A DNA stretch of 64,000 bases, taken from the NCBI RefSeq assembly GCF_000739595.1, contig NZ_BBJP01000023.1:1-64000 (forward strand). The letters run 5' to 3'. The stretch's first letter is position 1. Each line of letters opens with the position of its first letter. The stretch comes from Halorubrum halophilum. GTDB lineage: Archaea; Halobacteriota; Halobacteria; Halobacteriales; Haloferacaceae. The translations under genes were made by a program, and so were the position numbers. Under the pieces are notes generated by a model. That model did not search any database. It was not told the origin of the DNA and was given only the letters and a program-made list of their open reading frames with translations. Shown one piece after another: positions 48,840 to 58,192 of the stretch.

Positions 48840-49588
48840 AGCTCGACCGCCCCGTCGCGGGCGTCGCTGGCGACGTGGACCAGCTCGTTCGTCAGTCCGG
48901 CCGCGAGACCGCTGCCGCCGCGGCGGCCGACGTTCGTCACCGCGGGCACGCCGTGCTCGGCACAGACCTTCCGAATTCGCTCGCGCGAGTCGGCGGCTTT
49001 CACGAAGCCGACGGGGGTCGCGACGACGACCGCCGGCCAAGTCCCGTCCTCGATGCAGTCCGCCAGCGCGAGCGCCGCGGTCGGCGCGTTCCCGATCACG
49101 GCGATCGCGCCGTCGTAGGCCCCCTCGCGGTCGAGTTCGAGCACGGCCGCCGCGGTGCGCGTCATCCCGGTCTCGGCGGCCAACTCGGCGCCGTTACCGA
49201 TCGCCTTCCGCACCGCGCAGTCGTGGCCGCGGCCGGTGATCCCGGACTTCACCATCGTGATGTCCGTCACGATCGGCCGCTCGTTGAGCACCGCGCGCGC
49301 GCCAGCGCGAACCGGCTCGCTCTCGTCGCCGCCGGTGAACCGGACGAGGTGCTGGAACTCGGGGTCGCCGGTGGCGTGGACTGACTTCGCGCGCAGGCGG
49401 TCCGCGAGCGTCTCCTGCGGAACGATCTCGTGGACGCGGTCCATGCTGGTCTCGGCGATGTCCATCGCCGCCTCGGTCGTCGCGCCGAGGTCGGCGTACG
49501 CCTCGCCGTCCGGGTCGTCGTCATCCGTCGTCGTATCGTCGGTCGTCGTCGCGTCGTCGTCCGTCGTCGTGTCGGGTGTGTCGTTCAT
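48836..49588 (-). CDS. cbiC: Cobalt-precorrin-8 methylmutase CbiC
   Basis: 250 residues. A Thr/Asp-rich leader of about 28 residues precedes the core with IVTDITMVKSGITGRG, the catalytic region with HDCAVRKAIGNGAELAAETGMTRTAAAVLEL, and AVIGNAPTAALALADCIEDGTWPAVVVATPVGFVKAADSRERI. It moves the C11 methyl to C12 to give hydrogenobyrinate or cobyrinate. Start ATG at 49588. It follows cobN by 20 bp and overlaps cbiE by four, so all three are one unit. Confidence 0.93.
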   Translation of the reverse strand: MNDTPDTTTDDDATTTDDTTTDDDDPDGEAYADLGATTEAAMDIAETSMDRVHEIVPQETLADRLRAKSVHATGDPEFQHLVRFTGGDESEPVRAGARAVLNERPIVTDITMVKSGITGRGHDCAVRKAIGNGAELAAETGMTRTAAAVLELDREGAYDGAIAVIGNAPTAALALADCIEDGTWPAVVVATPVGFVKAADSRERIRKVCAEHGVPAVTNVGRRGGSGLAAGLTNELVHVASDARDGAVEL

Positions 49589-49608
49589 GTGTTTGGTGGT
49601 GATCGAAC

Positions 49609-52600
49609 CTACTCGCCGGCTCCCGGCCGCCCCGCGAGCGCGTCCTCCTCGTCCTCGCCCCGCGACTCGCGCTCTTCGATCGCTCCCTCGGCGCGGAGGC
49701 TCAGGTCGCGCAGCCGTTCCCTCGTCTCCGAATCGGCGTCCCAGAGGCCGCGGTCGATCGCCTCCAGCAGCGTGTCGGTGATCGAGTCGAGCGCCCACGG
49801 GTTCACGTCGGAGAGCCACTCGCGGCGGTCCTCGTCGAAGGCGTACTCGTCCGCGACGGCCTCCCAGAGGGTGTCGCTCACGACGCCGGTGGTGGCGTCC
49901 CAGCCGAGGACCACGTCGACCGTCGTGGAGAGGTCGCCGGCGCCCTTGTAGCCGTGCTCCTCCATCGAGTCGAGCCAGCGGGGGTTCAGGACGCGCGAGC
50001 GCATCGCCTTCCGGACCTTCTCCTCGTTGGTGTACACGCGCACGTCGTCGGGGTCCGAGGAGTCGCCGACGTAGGAGGCGGGCTCGGCGCCCGCGTGCTC
50101 CGTGACCGCGGTGATGAACCCGCCGTGAAACGCGTACCAGTCGGAGGAGTCGAACTCGTCCTGCTCGTCGGTGTCCTCGATCTTCACGGTCGCCTCGACG
50201 TTCGAGAGCCGGCGCTCGAACGCATCGTGCGCCTCGCTCACGCGGCCGCGCTTCCCGAGCGCGTACCCGCCCCACTGGGTGTACACCGCCGCGAGGTCCG
50301 ACCGGTCCTCCCACTCGCCCTCGTCGACCGCCTTGTTCGTGCCGGCGCCGTAGCCGCCGGGCGTCGTCGTGAACACCCGGTGACGGGCGGCCGACTCGGG
50401 GTCGTCGACTCCGGCCTCGGCCAGCTCCTCGGCCTCCTCCTCGACGTGTTTCTTGACGTAGTTGCGGTCGTGCGGCTCGTCCAACTCGACCACGGCGTCG
50501 ACCGCGTCGTGGATCGCTCCCGCCGCCGCGGGGAACGCGTCCCGGAAGAGCCCGGAGACGCGCGTGGTCACGTCGATCCGCGGGCGGCCGAGTTCGTTCA
50601 GCGGGATCGGCTCCACGTCCTCGACGCGGCCGGCGTCGGACCACACCGGCTCGACGCCCATCAGCGCGAGCACCTGCGCGACGGTCTCTCCCCGCGTCCG
50701 GACGGTAGGGGTGCCCCACGCGACGACGCCGACCTCCTCGGGGTACTCGCCCTCGTCATCCACGTGACGGTCCAATATCCCCTCGGCGACCTCCCTGCCC
50801 ACGTCCCACGCGGCGCGGGCGGGCACCTTCCGCGGGTCGAGCGTGTAGAAGTTCCGCCCCGAGGGGAGCAGGTCGACCCCGCCGCGGGTGGGCGCGCCGC
50901 TGCCGCCCGGCGGGACGTACTCGCCCGCGAGCGCGTCGGCGACGTTGCCGACCTCGGCGCGGGCGCCGCCCACGCGCGGAGCGGCCTCCTCGCAGACGTA
51001 GCGGAGCGCCTCCCGGAGGTCGTCGTGGGCGCCGGATACCGCCCGGCCGTCGCCGAGGGTGTCGACGTCGACGACGAGGAGGTTCATGTTGACCTCGTCG
51101 TCGGGGTCGGCCTCGCGCTCCGAGGCCGGCACGTCGAACCCGTGTTCCGCGAGCGTCGCCACGAGGTCGCAGCTCACCTCGTGGACGCGGTCGGCCGCTT
51201 CCGAGTAGGTCATCCCGAGGGCCTCGTCGTAGGCGCCGGGCTCCTCGCGCAGCCGGTCGTAGTCGACGCCGAGGACGCCCGCGACCGACTCGCGGAGGCT
51301 CGGCGCGCCGGGGTTCTCCAGCCGGGTGAGCGCGACGAGGTACTCTACGAGCCGGTCGCCCGCGGGCGGCTCTCCGAGCGTGTGGAGGCCCATCCGGATC
51401 TGGGTGGTCTTCACGTCCGTCAGGTGCTCGTGGACCCGTTCGACGAGGTCGTCCACGTCCACCTCCTCGCCTGCGACCTCGCCCTTCGCGAGCGTCGACC
51501 CGGCTTCCTCGGGCCCGCGCACGTCGACCTTCTCGTCGATGTCGCCCGCGATCCCGAGCTCGACCGCCAGATCGAGGTCGTCGACCGCCTCGCGGATCCG
51601 GCGTTCGAGCCGCTCGCCGTCGTCGGGGCGGGCGGCGGTCGTCCCCGCCTCGCGGTACTGGTCGGCCAGCTCCTCAAGCTCCGCGAGGTCGTCGTAGGTG
51701 CCGGCGTTGGCCATCGGCGGGGTGAGGTGGTCGACGACCGCAGCGTACGACCGACGCTTCGCCTGCGTCCCCTCGCCGGGGTTGTTGATCACGTAGGGGT
51801 AGACGTTCGGGAGGTCGCCGATAAGCTGGTCCGGGGCGGACGACGAGTCCAGCCCGACGGTCTTCCCGGGGAGCCACTCCAGCGAGCCGTGAGTCCCCAT
51901 GTGGACGACCGCGTCGGCGCCGAACGACTCGCGGAGCCAGCCGTAGAAGGCCACGTAGTCGTGCGGGGGCTGGAGGTCCGAGTCGTGGTACACCTTGCTC
52001 GGGTCCATCCCGAACCCGCGCGGGGGCTGGACCGTCACGAGGACGTTCCCGAACTCGACGCCCGGGATCGCGAAGGGGCGGTCGGGCGGGTCGCCCCACT
52101 CCGCGAGGACGGCCTCGCGGAAGTCGTCGTCGAGGGCCGCGAACCACTCGCGGTAGGCGCCGGGCGCGACGGTGTCGACGCTCAGCTCGCGGACGTCCTC
52201 CGGCGCGACCCATCGGTCGTCGAGGGTGAGCTGCGAGGTGAGCGCGTCGATGAGCGCCTCGCCGTCGGCTGGGGGTCCATTATGACCATTAGCCTCCCCG
52301 AGGTCGTACCCGCGCTCGTCCAGTTCCGAGAGGAGGTTCACGGTGCTCTCGGGCGTGTCCAGCCCGAACGCCGTGCCGATCCCGTCGTCGCTCGGCGGGT
52401 AGTTGTGGAGGACGACTGCCACGCGCGACTCGTCGTTCGGGAGGTGCCGGAGCCGCGCCCAGTTGACCGCCAGCGACGCGACGTGGTCGATCCGGTCGTC
52501 GATCGGGAAGTGCTGTTTCGGAGCCGATCCGATCCCTCTCTCGTCGTCCGTGCGCTCCTTCCCCGAGATGGGATGGGTGATTACGTTGCCGTCGAACTCC

Positions 52601-53544
52601 GGGAGCGCCACCGAGAGCGCCAGTTCGAACCCCATCACGCCCGTGTCGCTGGCCTCGTAGCGCGAGCGCGAGCGCATCGTCGTCACGGTCTGAAGCACGG
52701 GGACGCCGAGCCGATCGAGGAACACCTCCTCGGCGCTCTCGCCCTCGTCGCTCGCGTCGCGGCCGCGCTCGTCCATCGACAGCGCGAACATGAACGACGA
52801 GCACATCGCGTCGACGACCGGCTCGCCGTCGTCGTCGAGCAGCCACTCGTCGGTGACGCGCTCTGCGTCCCACCCCTCCTCGTCGCCCGCGGGGTCGCAG
52901 AACACCGGGAGCGCGTCGACGCCGCGCTCCTCTAACGCGCGCACCTGCGCGTCGACGTAGCGGGTGTTCTCGTGAGTCCAGTGGGACGCGTAGAACCAGA
53001 CGCCGACCGTCGGCGTCTCCGGGTCGAACGTCGCGACCAGCTCCTCGTAGCTCGCTCCCGGGTGGTCGGGGTGGTAGACGCCCTCCGACGGCAGCGCGAC
53101 CGGGTCGTCGTGCTCGTAGCCGCCGGGGGGCGCCTCGTCGGCCGCGCCGTAGGCGTCGGCGAGGTACCGGAGGAGGTTCGCGAGGTTGGCGGTGCCGCCG
53201 CGCTCCAGGTACTCGCGGGCCCGCGTCGCGAGCTCGGCGTCGGCCGTCGTGTCCTCGGCGGCGAACGCGTCCCCGGTCGCCTTCACGACGACCGGGACGC
53301 CCGCCTCGCGGAGCCGTTCCGTCGCGCGCTCGTACCCCGGCATGCTGTCGGTGCCGCCGTGGAGCCACAGCACGACCGCCGCGGCGTCCGCCGCCACAAG
53401 CTCCGACAGGAAGTCGTCCACGTCGGTCGGGTCGTCGAGGTCGCCCTTCGAGCGCGCGAGGAGGTCGACCTCCGTCTCGCCCGCCGCGGCGGCCGCGGAC
53501 CCGAGCTCGTTCTCAGTCGCCGTGTAAAGTCCGATTGTCGTCAT
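49609..53544 (-). CDS. cobN: Cobaltochelatase large subunit CobN
   Basis: 1311 residues from the ATG at 53544 (MTTIGLYTATENELGSA), a usual size for CobN/ChlH. It inserts cobalt into hydrogenobyrinic acid a,c-diamide, with ATP, together with CobS/CobT-type AAA and VWA subunits. Recognisable parts are FGMDPSKVYHDSDLQPPHDYVAFYGWL, GTHGSLEWLPGKTVGLDSSSAPDQLIGDLPNVYPYVINNPGEGTQAKRRS and the C-terminal LNPRWLDSMEEHGYKGAGDLSTTVDVVLGWDATTGVV. Its gene is divergent, only 34 bp apart, from the ChlID-like gene at 53579, which encodes the partner. Confidence 0.95.
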   Translation of the reverse strand: MTTIGLYTATENELGSAAAAAGETEVDLLARSKGDLDDPTDVDDFLSELVAADAAAVVLWLHGGTDSMPGYERATERLREAGVPVVVKATGDAFAAEDTTADAELATRAREYLERGGTANLANLLRYLADAYGAADEAPPGGYEHDDPVALPSEGVYHPDHPGASYEELVATFDPETPTVGVWFYASHWTHENTRYVDAQVRALEERGVDALPVFCDPAGDEEGWDAERVTDEWLLDDDGEPVVDAMCSSFMFALSMDERGRDASDEGESAEEVFLDRLGVPVLQTVTTMRSRSRYEASDTGVMGFELALSVALPEFDGNVITHPISGKERTDDERGIGSAPKQHFPIDDRIDHVASLAVNWARLRHLPNDESRVAVVLHNYPPSDDGIGTAFGLDTPESTVNLLSELDERGYDLGEANGHNGPPADGEALIDALTSQLTLDDRWVAPEDVRELSVDTVAPGAYREWFAALDDDFREAVLAEWGDPPDRPFAIPGVEFGNVLVTVQPPRGFGMDPSKVYHDSDLQPPHDYVAFYGWLRESFGADAVVHMGTHGSLEWLPGKTVGLDSSSAPDQLIGDLPNVYPYVINNPGEGTQAKRRSYAAVVDHLTPPMANAGTYDDLAELEELADQYREAGTTAARPDDGERLERRIREAVDDLDLAVELGIAGDIDEKVDVRGPEEAGSTLAKGEVAGEEVDVDDLVERVHEHLTDVKTTQIRMGLHTLGEPPAGDRLVEYLVALTRLENPGAPSLRESVAGVLGVDYDRLREEPGAYDEALGMTYSEAADRVHEVSCDLVATLAEHGFDVPASEREADPDDEVNMNLLVVDVDTLGDGRAVSGAHDDLREALRYVCEEAAPRVGGARAEVGNVADALAGEYVPPGGSGAPTRGGVDLLPSGRNFYTLDPRKVPARAAWDVGREVAEGILDRHVDDEGEYPEEVGVVAWGTPTVRTRGETVAQVLALMGVEPVWSDAGRVEDVEPIPLNELGRPRIDVTTRVSGLFRDAFPAAAGAIHDAVDAVVELDEPHDRNYVKKHVEEEAEELAEAGVDDPESAARHRVFTTTPGGYGAGTNKAVDEGEWEDRSDLAAVYTQWGGYALGKRGRVSEAHDAFERRLSNVEATVKIEDTDEQDEFDSSDWYAFHGGFITAVTEHAGAEPASYVGDSSDPDDVRVYTNEEKVRKAMRSRVLNPRWLDSMEEHGYKGAGDLSTTVDVVLGWDATTGVVSDTLWEAVADEYAFDEDRREWLSDVNPWALDSITDTLLEAIDRGLWDADSETRERLRDLSLRAEGAIEERESRGEDEEDALAGRPGAGE

Positions 53545-53578
53545 AACGTTTGTAAATCCTCGTTGTTGTAAGTCAACT
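53545..53578. promoter_or_regulatory. 34-bp divergent promoter between cobN and the ChlID-like gene
   Basis: The whole space between the ATG of cobN and the GTG of the AAA/VWA gene is 34 bp. The plus-strand TATA-like TTTGTAAAT (53549-53557) lies about 26 nt before the GTG, and the minus-strand ACTTACAAC (53565-53573) about 26 nt before the cobN ATG. The two promoters overlap and both transcripts should be leaderless. Confidence 0.5.
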
Positions 53579-55801
53579 GTGCTTGACAAAGGAAGCGACA
53601 AAAACCCACCGACCCCGACCGCCGGATTCGACGACGTGGTCGGACAGGCGGAGCTGAAGCGGGCGCTCGTGGCGGTCGGCAGCAACGACGACCTCTCCGG
53701 CGTGCTGGTCCGGGGCGAGAAGGGGACCGGCAAGTCCACGCTCGCCCGCGCGCTCGCGGCGGCCCTCCCCAAGCGCCGCGTCGTCGCCGACTGCCGGTAC
53801 GGCTGTCCGCCCGGCGACCCGAGCCGGCAGTGTCCGGAGTGCCGCCGCCGAGCGACGCTCCCGGCCGCGACCCGGCCCGCGCCCTTCGTGACGCTGCCGC
53901 TGGGGGCGACCCGCGAGGCGGTCGTGGGATCGCTGTCGGTCGCGGACGCGCTCGACGGCGACGCCGAGTTCGATCCGGGGCTGCTGGCGCGCGCGAACCG
54001 GGGGGTCCTCTACGTGGACGAGGTGAACCTCCTCGACGACCACCTCGTCGACGTGGTGCTCGACGCGGCCGCGTCGGGCGTGAACGCGGTGGAGCGCGAC
54101 GGCGTTTCGCTGACTCATCCCGCCGAGTTCACGCTGATCGGGACGATGAATCCGGAGGAGGGCGCCCTCAGGCCACAGCTCCGCGACCGGTTCGACCTCG
54201 CCGTCGACGTGACCGGCCTCGACGCGACCGAGGACCGGATGGCGGTTGTCGACCGGGCGCTCGGCCGCGACGCCGATGTCGGGGGCGACGAGGTCGGGGA
54301 CGACAAGGGGGAGTCCGCCCTCAACGACCCCGCCGCGGCGGTCGCCGACGCCCGCGACCGTCTCCCCGACGTGATGCTCCCGGACTCGTTCGTCCGCGAT
54401 CTGGTTGAGCTGTGCCGCGACGCCGGCGTCGACGGCCACCGGGCGGACATCGCGACCGCCCGGTGCGCCCGCACCCTCGCCGCGCTGGACGGGCGAACGC
54501 GGGTTATCGAGAGCGACCTGCGGGAGGCCGCGTCGTGGGCGCTCCCGCACCGCCTCCGCACTGACCCCTTCGAGGAGTCGACCGACGCCGACGAGCTGAT
54601 CGACGACCACCTCGGCGACGACGGCGGACAGGGAGAAGGCGAGGACCGCGACGAGGCCGGAGCCGACGAGAGCGAATCCGGTGAAGGCGAATCCGAGAGG
54701 GGCGAAACCGAGCCCGAGGAAAGTCGAGGCGACGGCGAGGGCGACGAGGCCGACGAATCCGGCGACGGAACCGACGAGAAGGAGCGCCCGGCGGCCGGAG
54801 ACGGTGATTCTGAACGAGAATCCCGTTCCGGCTCGGAACGGGGATCCGAATCCGGCTCGTCCGAGGCGGGGGAAGCCGGCGGTGACGACGGGGGGTCCGA
54901 GGAGAGCGGAGACGACGGCGAAAAGGGTGACGGCGAGGGCGCTACCGACGAGAGCGACGAGGGCGGCGACGGCGACGACGAGGCGACCCCGCTGGTTCCG
55001 GGCAGCGAGCGGGCCGGCGTCGGCGACGCGGTCGCGCCGGAGGTGAAAGCGCCAGACGACGAGACGACGACCGCGGGCGACGGGGTCGGTCGGGGGAGCG
55101 CCGCCCCCTCTCCGCGCGGGACCGGTCCGCGGGTCCGGACCGAGAGCGCGGCGCCGGACGACCGGATCGACGCGGGCGCCTCGGTCCGGGCGGCGGCCGA
55201 GAGAGGAGCACGGGCGGTCGAGGAGCGCGACCTCCGACGGTCCGTCCGCGCCGCCGACGCGGAGACGCTGGTGTGTTTCGCCGTCGACGCCTCCGCCTCG
55301 ATGCGGGGGCCGATGCGGGCGGCGAAGGGCGCCGCGATCGACCTGCTCCGCGACGCCTACGAGCACCGCGACGCCGTCTCGCTGGTGGCGTTTGCCGGCG
55401 ACGACGCCGCCGTCCTGCTCCCGCCGACCGACGACGTGGGACGGGCGGCGCGCCATTTAAAAGAGCTTCCGACGGGCGACCGCACGCCGCTGGCGGCGGG
55501 GGTGGAGACCGCGGCGGACGCGATCGCCCGCGCCGACGCCGACGTGTCGCTGGCGGTCGTCGTCACCGACGGCGGCGCCAACGGGGCGAAACGCCCCACT
55601 GCGGCCGTCCGGGAAGCGGGAAAGCGGCTCCGCGAGGTCGCCGACCGGACGCTGGTGGTCGATGCCGGCGAGGGTGAGGGCGTCGTGCCGACCCTCGTCG
55701 GCTCGACCGGGGGCGAGCGCGTGTCCCTGTCGGCGCTCTCTGCCGAGCGGGTCGACCGCGAGCTCGGCGGAGCAACGAAGGAACGGTCCGCGGAGCGGTA
55801 A
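53579..55801 (+). CDS. ChlI/ChlD-like AAA-VWA chelatase subunit fusion
   Basis: 740 residues from a GTG at 53579. An N-terminal AAA+ domain (Walker A VRGEKGTGKSTLARAL, the Cys-rich CRYGCPPGDPSRQCPECRRR insert, Walker B GVLYVDEVNLLDDHLVDVVL, sensor region RPQLRDRFDLAVDV) is joined by a long acidic Gly/Glu/Ser linker (about 345-500) to a VWA domain with MIDAS DASASMRG and later TPLAAGVE and VVVTDGG. This is the CobS+CobT or ChlI+ChlD type motor for CobN. Its gene is divergent from cobN and shares a tiny promoter. Substrate is cobalt by context, Mg by family. Confidence 0.9.
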   Translation: MLDKGSDKNPPTPTAGFDDVVGQAELKRALVAVGSNDDLSGVLVRGEKGTGKSTLARALAAALPKRRVVADCRYGCPPGDPSRQCPECRRRATLPAATRPAPFVTLPLGATREAVVGSLSVADALDGDAEFDPGLLARANRGVLYVDEVNLLDDHLVDVVLDAAASGVNAVERDGVSLTHPAEFTLIGTMNPEEGALRPQLRDRFDLAVDVTGLDATEDRMAVVDRALGRDADVGGDEVGDDKGESALNDPAAAVADARDRLPDVMLPDSFVRDLVELCRDAGVDGHRADIATARCARTLAALDGRTRVIESDLREAASWALPHRLRTDPFEESTDADELIDDHLGDDGGQGEGEDRDEAGADESESGEGESERGETEPEESRGDGEGDEADESGDGTDEKERPAAGDGDSERESRSGSERGSESGSSEAGEAGGDDGGSEESGDDGEKGDGEGATDESDEGGDGDDEATPLVPGSERAGVGDAVAPEVKAPDDETTTAGDGVGRGSAAPSPRGTGPRVRTESAAPDDRIDAGASVRAAAERGARAVEERDLRRSVRAADAETLVCFAVDASASMRGPMRAAKGAAIDLLRDAYEHRDAVSLVAFAGDDAAVLLPPTDDVGRAARHLKELPTGDRTPLAAGVETAADAIARADADVSLAVVVTDGGANGAKRPTAAVREAGKRLREVADRTLVVDAGEGEGVVPTLVGSTGGERVSLSALSAERVDRELGGATKERSAER

Positions 55802-55816
55802 CTGGCCCCGCCGGCC

Positions 55817-56188
55817 TCACTCCTCGACGGGGAACGCGTCGTGAAGGTCGTGGTGGGTCTCTCCCAGCCCGTCGAGCAGGCCGTTGCCGAGAGTTGCGAG
55901 CCGGGCGAGGCTCCGCTCGGCGTCGCGGACGGCGACGAGCCGGCCGCGGACGTAGTCGGATTCGGGGTCGTCCGCGTCGAGCGCCGCCACCTCCTCCTCC
56001 AAGTCGACGAGCGCGGCGTCCAGGTGCCGGCGCAGTTCGTCGAGCGTTTCGGCGGTCGCGAGCCCCTCGATGGGGCCCTCGAGCTCGCCGTCCAGTTCCT
56101 TCTCGGCGTGTTCGCGCGCGGCGCGGTCGTCGGTGCCGAGGACGTTCATCAGGCCGAGTCGTAGGGCTTCGAGTTCGAGGCAGCTCAT
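55817..56188 (-). CDS. DUF3209-family protein of the cobalamin cluster
   Basis: 123 residues starting MSCLELEALRLGLMNVLG, all-helical and acidic, ending in HDLHDAFPVEE with a GETHHDLHD histidine motif. DUF3209 proteins are small, found beside cobalamin genes in haloarchaea, and have no assigned activity. It follows cbiX by one base on the same strand, so it is in the cbi operon, and its 3' end meets the convergent AAA/VWA gene after 15 bp. The C-terminal His cluster and Cys3 might bind a metal, but this is a guess. Confidence 0.8.
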   Translation of the reverse strand: MSCLELEALRLGLMNVLGTDDRAAREHAEKELDGELEGPIEGLATAETLDELRRHLDAALVDLEEEVAALDADDPESDYVRGRLVAVRDAERSLARLATLGNGLLDGLGETHHDLHDAFPVEE

Positions 56189-56189
56189 G

Positions 56190-57419
56190 TTATTGTAGCG
56201 TGTCGTGGACCAGATCGGAGACGATGCGCTCGCGGTCGAGATGCGAGGAGACGATGCGGTCCGCGTCGGCCTCGCCGACGCCGCCGTACCAGACGCCGTC
56301 GGGGTAGACGGCCACCATCGGGCCGTCGCCGCACTGGTCGAGACAGGAGGTCCGGGTGACGCGCGCGTCGCAGGCGTCGGAGTCCCGGACGGCCTGCCGG
56401 AGGCGCTCCAGTACCGCGGGCGACCCCGCGGCCGCGCAGGTCTGGTTCGTGCAGACCGCGACGTGGTGCGCGGGGGCGTCGTGGGCGTGCGGGTCGTCGT
56501 CGACGTTCTCGCGGTCGGCGTGGGCCGCGTCGTGGGTCAGCGCGCGGAGCATCGCCCGCGCGCCGCCCTCGTCGGCCTCGTAGCCGTCGAGCTCCACCTT
56601 GTACTTGCAGGTGTCACACGACATCTCGACGCTCCCGGTCCGGGCCTCCTGCCAGCGGTCCGAGAGCACGTCGAGCAGGCGCGGGTCGGTGCCGAGGGGC
56701 TCGCCCGGCGCCGCGGCGACGTAGGGGTACTCCTCGTCGAACGCCTCGGCGCCCTCCTTGATCCGGCCGGTGAGCACGCCGTCGCCGAGCATGTACGGGA
56801 GGACGACGACCGTGTCCGGCCGCTGCCGGGCGACCCGGTGGAGCGTCTCGTCCAGCGTCGGTTCGGTGACGCCGATGAACGTCGCGCGCACGTCCGCGAA
56901 CTCTCGACCTTCGTACAGCAGCCGGGCGAGCTTGTGCACGTCCGCGTTGGCGTCCGGGTCCGAGGAGCCCCGGGCGCAGATCACGACCGCGACCTCGTCG
57001 TCCGCGCGGTCGACGCCCAGCTCGCGCTCGACGGCCGCGGCGCGGTCGTCGAGCAGGTCGAGCAGCGCCGGGTGAACCCCGAGGTGCGAGCCGTTCCGGA
57101 TCTCCAGATCGGGGTGTTCGGCCCGGGCGCGCTTCACCGCGAGCGGCACGTCGTTTTTGACGTGACTCGCCGCGAACAGCGAGAGGTGGACGATCGACAC
57201 GCGGGAGACGGTGCCCGCGAGGCCCGCGACCGCCTCGTCGATGGCCGGCGACGCGAGTTCGAGGAACGCGGCGTCGACGGGGACGCCAAGCCGCGACTCC
57301 AGGTCGGCCGCGAGCGACCGCACCTGCTCGTTCGACTTCTCGCGCCGGGAGCCGTGGCCGACGAGCAGCACCGCCTCGTCCGACAGCGACGAGGGGGTCG
57401 GGGCGGCGTCGCTGCTCAC
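56190..57419 (-). CDS. cbiX: Sirohydrochlorin cobaltochelatase CbiX with C-terminal ferredoxin-like domain
   Basis: 409 residues from a GTG at 57419 overlapping the previous stop. Two CbiX-like halves: EAVLLVGHGSRREKSNEQVRSLA with FLELASPAIDEAV and VHLSLFAASHVKNDVP, then VAVVICARGSSDPDANADV, FIGVTEPTLDETL and VVVLPYMLGDGVLTGRI. A CDTCKYKVELDGYE segment precedes a C-terminal thioredoxin-like 2Fe-2S domain (VCTNQTC ... RTSCLDQCGDGP ... YPDGVWYGGV). It inserts Co into sirohydrochlorin in the early-cobalt pathway. Its presence beside cobN means both insertion routes are encoded. Confidence 0.92.
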   Translation of the reverse strand: MSSDAAPTPSSLSDEAVLLVGHGSRREKSNEQVRSLAADLESRLGVPVDAAFLELASPAIDEAVAGLAGTVSRVSIVHLSLFAASHVKNDVPLAVKRARAEHPDLEIRNGSHLGVHPALLDLLDDRAAAVERELGVDRADDEVAVVICARGSSDPDANADVHKLARLLYEGREFADVRATFIGVTEPTLDETLHRVARQRPDTVVVLPYMLGDGVLTGRIKEGAEAFDEEYPYVAAAPGEPLGTDPRLLDVLSDRWQEARTGSVEMSCDTCKYKVELDGYEADEGGARAMLRALTHDAAHADRENVDDDPHAHDAPAHHVAVCTNQTCAAAGSPAVLERLRQAVRDSDACDARVTRTSCLDQCGDGPMVAVYPDGVWYGGVGEADADRIVSSHLDRERIVSDLVHDTLQ

Positions 57420-58192
57420 GACGGATCCCCCTCCTCGCGGTGTTCGACTTCGGTTCTGGTTCCGACTTCCTCGCGGACGCGCTCGATGCTCCGGAGGGTC
57501 TTCCGGCGTCGGAGAGGAGCGAACAGACCGGATTCCGCGCTCCCCTCGTACAGCCACTCGCCGAGCGCGGGGCCGGCGTCGTCGGCGACGCCGAACCAGT
57601 ACCCGCCCGACGAGGACTCGTTCAGGTCCCCGTAGGGCGCGTCGACGGGCGCCGCGTCGAGGAACCCCCGAACCGTCGCGAGCAGCGCCTCGTCGTCGTG
57701 GACGATCGAGATACCCACCGCGTTCGGGTCCGACTTGTAACAGACCGTTCCGCAACCCTCGACGATCCCGCGGAGGAGCTGGCGGCGGTGGCCGGCGAGC
57801 GCCGAGAAGCGGTAGCCGCCGGAGGGATCACGGTCGGAATCGTCCCCGGCGGACTCGCCTCCGCCGGTCGGGAGCCCGAACGCGGCGGCCGCCCGACGGG
57901 CCGCGGGCGTCTCGGCCGCGACGACGAACTCGTCGCTCGTGCGAGTCACGTCTGTGTCGTGGGCGTAGGCCCGCTCCGTCACCTCGCGCTCGCGGTCGGC
58001 GTCGCGCGCGCCGAACAGCGCCGCGACCCGCTCGGCGGCCGGCGCGCCGCCGACCCGGACCCTGACCGCGTCGCCGTCGACCGCGCCGTCCGCGGCCACC
58101 CGTCCCCACAGGTACGCCGCCCCCGGCGACGCCGCGAGGAGGTCGTCCGGCGGCTCCGGCAGCGGGTCGTCCGTCCAGTCGTCGTCGGTCAT
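57416..58192 (-). CDS. Cobalamin operon protein of unknown function, LAGLIDADG-like repeats
   Basis: 258 residues from the ATG at 58192 (MTDDDWTDDPLPEPPDD). Two similar halves appear: AAYLWGRVAADGAVDGDAVRVRV near residue 25 and QLLRGIVEGCGTVCYKSDPNAVGISIVHDDEALLATVRGFL near 150. Each resembles the helix-turn of the LAGLIDADG fold. No catalytic acidic pair is clear. The middle is Asp/Gly-rich. The gene is coupled to ferredoxin and cbiX by four-base overlaps, so it acts in corrin synthesis; a role in a missing step is possible. Confidence 0.7.
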   Translation of the reverse strand: MTDDDWTDDPLPEPPDDLLAASPGAAYLWGRVAADGAVDGDAVRVRVGGAPAAERVAALFGARDADREREVTERAYAHDTDVTRTSDEFVVAAETPAARRAAAAFGLPTGGGESAGDDSDRDPSGGYRFSALAGHRRQLLRGIVEGCGTVCYKSDPNAVGISIVHDDEALLATVRGFLDAAPVDAPYGDLNESSSGGYWFGVADDAGPALGEWLYEGSAESGLFAPLRRRKTLRSIERVREEVGTRTEVEHREEGDPS

